Assembly (NCBI GenBank): GCA_943704495.1
Contig: CALSCR010001289.1
Location: 1 to 49,644 of the forward strand
From: Pigoraptor chileana
Taxonomy: Eukaryota > Opisthokonta > Filasterea
Direction: 5' to 3'
DNA: 49,644 nt
A program made the translations under genes and the position numbers. This document shows, in pieces, positions 44,914 through 49,644 of the stretch; position 1 is the first letter of the stretch; each line of letters opens with the position of its first letter. The notes beneath the pieces were generated by a model that had not been told where the DNA came from, did not search any database, and was given only the letters and a program-made list of their open reading frames with translations.

Positions 44914-47900
44914 TTATTCTTTGTCGGAATCACGGGATTGCCAAAGGTCAACATCCACAGGTTCCAGCCCTTCCCTGTGACGTCGCGCCAACTCCTTAAA
45001 CAGCCGGGACAGATTATGTGCATAGACCTCCGCATCCACAATGGAGGATTCCCTATGCGCCGCGGCCTCCTTCAGCGTGGCGGATAGCCTGCCGGACAAC
45101 GACGACGGCCCCGTCCCACCCAATCCAAGCTGCACTCCACGGCGTACGTATTCCTCGGCACTTGAGACGACCAAGTCGTGCACTCCAAATGCAACCGCAT
45201 CATCACCAGAAGCGGAATCGAAATCGACGCCCTCCATAAATGAGTTTGGAAGAACCGCACCAGTAACATTCGAGGCCAGGTCAGTGTGGGGATGTGTCGG
45301 CGACAACAGCGATTGGAAAATGCTTGCCGATATTCGTCCGCAGCGTGACGGGCCACTCCATATGAGCATCGGGAGACCGCGCGGAAGCTACAAAGGCAAA
45401 CGAAAAGGGGGGGGGGGGAGTTCAACTTACACAGTATCTCAGTGGACGCCAACCCTAAGCACATGCCCCGGACTCCATATTGCGCACGCGGGGAGAATTC
45501 ACAATCACGTCACAACACACAATATGACTACTAAGAAATCGCAATAACGAAAAACACAATCAGATATATAGAAGGGAAAAGCATCCCACTTTACTGATTA
45601 ATTAAATATTGAAGCAAAAAATTGCCTATCGCTTAAGCTACGCTAAATGGCAGTAATTTTATGGTGCAAGCTGACCAACGACAACACAAAACAGACAATG
45701 AACTACCACACAGGGACACTGAAAACATGCAGACATGAGATGAAACTCACCATTTCCGCCGCAGTTGTGTGAGCATTCACGAAATGAGTGTCCAGAAATA
45801 CGTTACATGCAGCGGGAGCTTCCACGAGAAACCGATCTCTTCGTAGCGGACGAGTAAAGACGATGCGGCCATCCACGCCTCTTGCGCGAGCCTCACGACG
45901 GAGGTTCTCCTCTGTGTTGCACCGCCCAAGAACAAACACACGAATGTACAAGTAGATTAGCAACTGTTGGTGCAAATATTCCGCATGAAGTGCAAATTGA
46001 TTGGAGGCGGCAGAGCAGACACACACATTAAAATCGAGAGCGAAACAGGGCGTCATACCAGCAAGCTTTGTCTTTGTGGGAATCCAGAGGAAGCTGCCTG
46101 GCACGCGAGAGAGGATTGCCATCCAGAGACTGAATATCCCAGGCTCGATTTTGTCGGCCTGCAAGACCAAAAGAGGATGAGAGAATACATGGGTAAATGG
46201 AGTGAGCATCAATACAATGATCAATTATGATGCGTGGGTGTCACTAACAAAACACAGGGCCACAATCGCACAAGGGCCCACACCAGTTGCAGTCATATTC
46301 GACACGCGAAACAAGACAGACACTCACGTTGTTGAGGCTGCAGTACATAAACGCATCCGCAGTGACACCAAGGAAAGCGCGGGGATTGGAGTCGTCCGCA
46401 GTGTGGTCTGGGGCCAAATCCGACGCTTCACATGGGTGGGGACACAGGTGATACGAGTGGGGAAGATAGGCAATGCGCTCCGTCATTTGCGCTCTTTGTT
46501 CGTCAGGACAGCTGATGTGGTCGCACACAACATAGTCCATATACGGTGCGCCCGTCGTCCCACAGTATCCCAAATAGGAAACCTGGAGTGTCATGATTGA
46601 ATGCGCATATCACGTGCGGTAAACAGACAGAGCCAAAAAAAAGTGCCTTCCTGATAAGGATGACAACAGTACAAACAGACAACTTGCAAAAGCAGCCTCG
46701 ATGGCAGCAGTGCGCCTACCTGCACGGGCGCGGCGCGGGCGGCAAAGAGGGTCATTGGTGACCCGTCGGTGTATCCCATGAGATCGACAAGCACCTCGAT
46801 TCCGTCGTCATTCACAAGCGACGCCACAGTGTGCATGGAAAAGCCTCCAAGCAAACGGACGTCGAGCAATGGGACGCCCTGCACAGCATGGTCATCAAGC
46901 CGGCGTGTTTCGTAGGACATGCACAGATGCGGAGCGAGGAGGGTTGAAGAATCAGGAAACGAAGGTTGTCAGCGAAAAAAAAGGAAAAAAATGAAAGCAC
47001 GGTATTCTGTTGATATTGCACAGAGCATGCGCAGTGGAGAGCGGGATTCGAAATGCTGCACTCGATCGCGATAATATGCAGAGAAGCACACACAACCATA
47101 CAAAACGCAAGACGCACCTCCAACCAGGTTTCGCTGCTTCGCGCCAGCTGCACAAACTTCTGCGTCCACTCGTCGAGCTGGGTGCCCACATAGTACAGCG
47201 CTGGAACAACAAACAGCGCATCGTCGTCTTCGTCTGCCACGAGCGCTTCCTTCACCTGGCGGACCATTGCCTTCACCACGCGCAGCATCATGTGCGCCGT
47301 CGGGTGGTTGCGGAAGTCGGCGCTGACAAAGCCGACCTTCACCATCGGATGCCACCCGCCGCCCTTCTCGCGGAATGTCGCGCGGTGCTCAGACGACGCG
47401 AGCTGCCTTGCAAGGACCGCAGCCCCGGCCTGCTCCGCCCCGGCATAGTGAACGGCTGTGCGCATGAGTAACTGCGGATCGAGCGCAAAGTACTCAAACA
47501 CAAACGGGGCATGACACAGCGGCTGCACACGAGTGGGGTTGTTGCCGCCATCTTCGGCAGGTAAGTCGGCGTAGCGTGCGGCAGATGCTGACAGCCACAA
47601 CACGTCGTCTTTCTGGTGCGTCCAGTCGCACACACGACGGCGCAGATCAGCAAGACGACAGTTTGCAAACTCGTTGGTTGAGTCGAGTTCAAGTGCGTGT
47701 CGAAACGATTCCAGCGAATCTTTTATGCCCTCATCGGTCGGTTTTGCTGCCCATTTTATCCCCAAAATTCGCAAATACAAGGAAAGAGTGTACTTGCCGA
47801 TGTGAACACAGCATTACTGAAAAGACACTTCCAATACAGTTCGATTGAGTAGTCACGGAATAGCTTAGACTGCAATAAAAATGAGATGGCTGAGCGTGCC

Positions 47901-49644
47901 ACAGATGGCGTGGAACAACAACAGAAATCACGAGGGAACTAGGCAATAGCGAATTGTAGACGATTAGGAGCGACTGGACTCATCACGCACCTGTTATGGC
48001 TCTGTTGATCCACGCAATGGCCATTCTGGGATCGTTCCTTGTTGCTGCGACGGCGTGTTCATATGCCTCATCCGTGCGGCTCAGGTCAATGAGTACCTGA
48101 ATTGTGGAGATTGTGCCGAGGAGTGTGCAGTGATAGCATGAAGAATTGCACAGGGGGGTGTCAAGCGGGCGATTGGAACAAAGAACGCACATCACTGTGA
48201 ATAGGCAAGGGAGATGCAAGACAAAAGGGCTGCTATGAACAGAGGGAACAAAAAAGCAAACCAATGGCGAGCACACATATGGCCACAGTGAAGCACAACA
48301 CACAGCGACAGAGACGAAGAGGCGACAGGACATACCTGTGCGGCATTATTGTGCGCGAGGGCGTTGTCTTCATCCGCAGAGATGGCTGCACGGTATGCAT
48401 CCAGCGCCTCCTGCTTCCGTCTCAGCTCATTGAGCGTCACACCGAGGAACACGGACGCCTCAGCCCTCTCCCGCCCGACACGACCGAGCCTTTCAATTGC
48501 CCCCTGAAATGCATCCGCAGCTCCACTAACATTGCCGTGAAGATAAAGCGCTTTACCAAGAGCAACAAATGTCTGGGCAGTCGCATCTTTTGCCGCCGTC
48601 GCGCGCGTGAATGCACGGACGGCATCGTCTGTCTGTTTGGCGCCCATGTATGCCGTTCCTGCATCGCGTGGGTTATATGTATATTAAGTGTTGCGTGTTC
48701 CTGAGTTGTAAGTGCATGTGCGAAAAGGCAGATGTGTAAATGCACGTGCTGTGCACCTAGTGTCTCATAGAGTTCATAAGGGCGTACATATACACAAAAC
48801 GAGACTGAGATAGGAGAAAAGAATGCTGGCTGTCCAAGGGCTCGTGTATGTGGTATGTGTGTGTGAGCGTGTGTTTAAAATGTGTGTATGTGTTTGTGTG
48901 TGTGTGTGTGCGCCCATACCCACGAATTGACAATGAGAAGCGCACCTGTCCACTGACAAACCAACACAGTGAAGCATGCCCACGCTCCAAATAGGTAACG
49001 AGGTGCAAGAAAGAAATATAGAATACAAAAGACGTACCCAAATTGGTGAGAGAAACCGCCGACTTAGTCTTTTTTGCATCGAGTGCATAACATGCAATCG
49101 CATCAGCATAGCGACCCGCATTGTATAGGCGTGCACCAGCGGCACTGTCATTTGGCGTAGAATCGGATTAATCGGAGAATCAAAAAGGGTTCATTGCGGT
49201 GGCGCAAGGACATTTACGCGACAGCAAGAGTGCGACCGTGGGAGTAACACACAAACAAACCCAATCACATTTGACAGCCCCCCCATGAGCGTGCCCAACA
49301 ATACGTGGGCAGAGCGTGTGTATACTTTTACAGCGCAGTGAGTACGACGAACGAAATCTGCCATTCACACGATAGGCCCCCTTTTCAAACTTCAGTCACT
49401 GTTTCACGAGCTGTATCAACAAAGAAACGCTCAGACAAGACACGAAGCATTGAATCACAATTGACATGGCGTCTACTCACGCATACTTATCGCCTACTGC
49501 TCCTGGGCATCCGGTCGTGCCAGACTGCAGGAAGGAGTCGGCTTCCTCCCCTGCAACTCCAGTTGCCTTGTCTCTGTGTGCATTCGCATTTGGCGCATCT
49601 TTGTGCAGTTTTGATTGACGAGTGGATGCCCCAGAGGCATGACC
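44914..49644 (-). CDS. TPR/GT41 O-GlcNAc-transferase-type glycosyltransferase, 5' end outside window
   Basis: Exons seen: 49644-49487 (open to the window edge), 49144-49038, 48658-48336, 48096-47991, 47746-47118, 46878-46720, 46582-46328, 46158-46059, 45911-45751 and 45387-44914, with matching phases. The N-terminal part is tetratricopeptide repeats (AAGARLYNAGRYADAIACY, NNAAQ, SLESFRHALELD). It leads into CDWTHQ and the GT41 catalytic lobes: VGFVSADFRNHPTAHMM (catalytic His), VLVDLMGYTDGS, APVQVSYLGYCGTTGAPYMD, NNADKIEPGIFSLWMAILSR (Lys that contacts UDP) and LDTHFVNAHTTAAEM. These match OGT (HTT loop) better than SPINDLY. It should add O-GlcNAc to nuclear and cytosolic proteins. After the HTT motif the sequence is LPRGLPMLIWSG, less conserved, with an insertion near the end. 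The stop overlaps an AATAAA. The 47991/47746 junction is inferred. Confidence 0.9.
48843..48912. repeat. TG microsatellite in an OGT intron
   Basis: An interrupted TG tract lies in the 379-base intron 48659-49037 of the O-GlcNAc transferase gene. Confidence 0.85.

Noticed and set aside
45407-45418. Homopolymer G run, possible assembly artefact or G-quadruplex
   Set aside because: On the coding strand it is the C-rich pyrimidine tract directly before the acceptor of the last OGT exon, which explains it.
1-49644. Transposons or virus-like elements
   Set aside because: No reverse transcriptase, integrase, transposase or capsid-like motif and no long terminal repeats were recognised on either strand.
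1-49644. The gene neighbourhood as one functional system (light sensing, NEDD8, sirtuin, OGT)
   Set aside because: Genes are on mixed strands with separate promoters and belong to unrelated conserved pathways. Adjacency in a compact eukaryotic genome is not evidence of a joint system.

Overview
This window is nuclear DNA of a unicellular or otherwise compact eukaryote. Genes are close together, nearly all are split by short GT-AG introns (about 50-400 bases), donors favour GTG (GTGAGT, GTGCGT, GTGGGT) over GTA, there are CA/GT and TGTA microsatellites, and no operons. No transposon or virus-like protein was recognised. The lineage cannot be fixed from the sequence. A LOV photoreceptor, an O-GlcNAc-transferase-type protein, a class IV sirtuin, a DUF6818-type Myb factor and an apparent AT-AC intron together suggest a protist or early-branching opisthokont rather than an animal, a land plant or a dikaryan fungus.

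Layout. 560-1644 (-): small coiled-coil protein. 1832-6529 (-): very long coiled-coil protein with an N-terminal EF-hand pair and a C-terminal membrane anchor (KASH5-like plan). 8241-10000 (+): LOV-SAM photoreceptor. 10527-11755 (+): FKBP12-type prolyl isomerase with a mitochondrial-looking leader and an AT-AC intron. 12057-15045 (-): WDR20/CreC WD40 protein. 15792-18615 (+): membrane-anchored SMP-C2-C1 lipid-transfer protein. 19400-21716 (+): farnesyl diphosphate synthase. 22166-23173 (-): SLC35D-like nucleotide-sugar transporter. 23973-29114 (+): 1268-residue coiled-coil protein with a KEN box. 29526-34367 (-): COG3044 'ATPase of the ABC class' in 15 exons. 35052-36978 (-): DUF6818/Myb-SANT-like factor. 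37789-40210 (-): SIRT6/7-class sirtuin. 41144-42166 (-): NEDD8-conjugating enzyme UBC12. 42861-44501 (+): intronless MFS sugar transporter with a dileucine tail. 44914-49644 (-): TPR/GT41 O-GlcNAc transferase, 5' end outside the window.

These are ordinary, independently transcribed eukaryotic genes. Themes recur (nuclear envelope and coiled coils, light sensing, ubiquitin/NEDD8 control, sugar-nucleotide and O-GlcNAc metabolism, ER lipid contacts), but I see no evidence that they form one physical system. Exon structures were reconstructed by hand, by keeping reading frame across splice sites and matching conserved family motifs. Nearly all junctions are phase-consistent. First exons and a few junctions, flagged below, remain uncertain.
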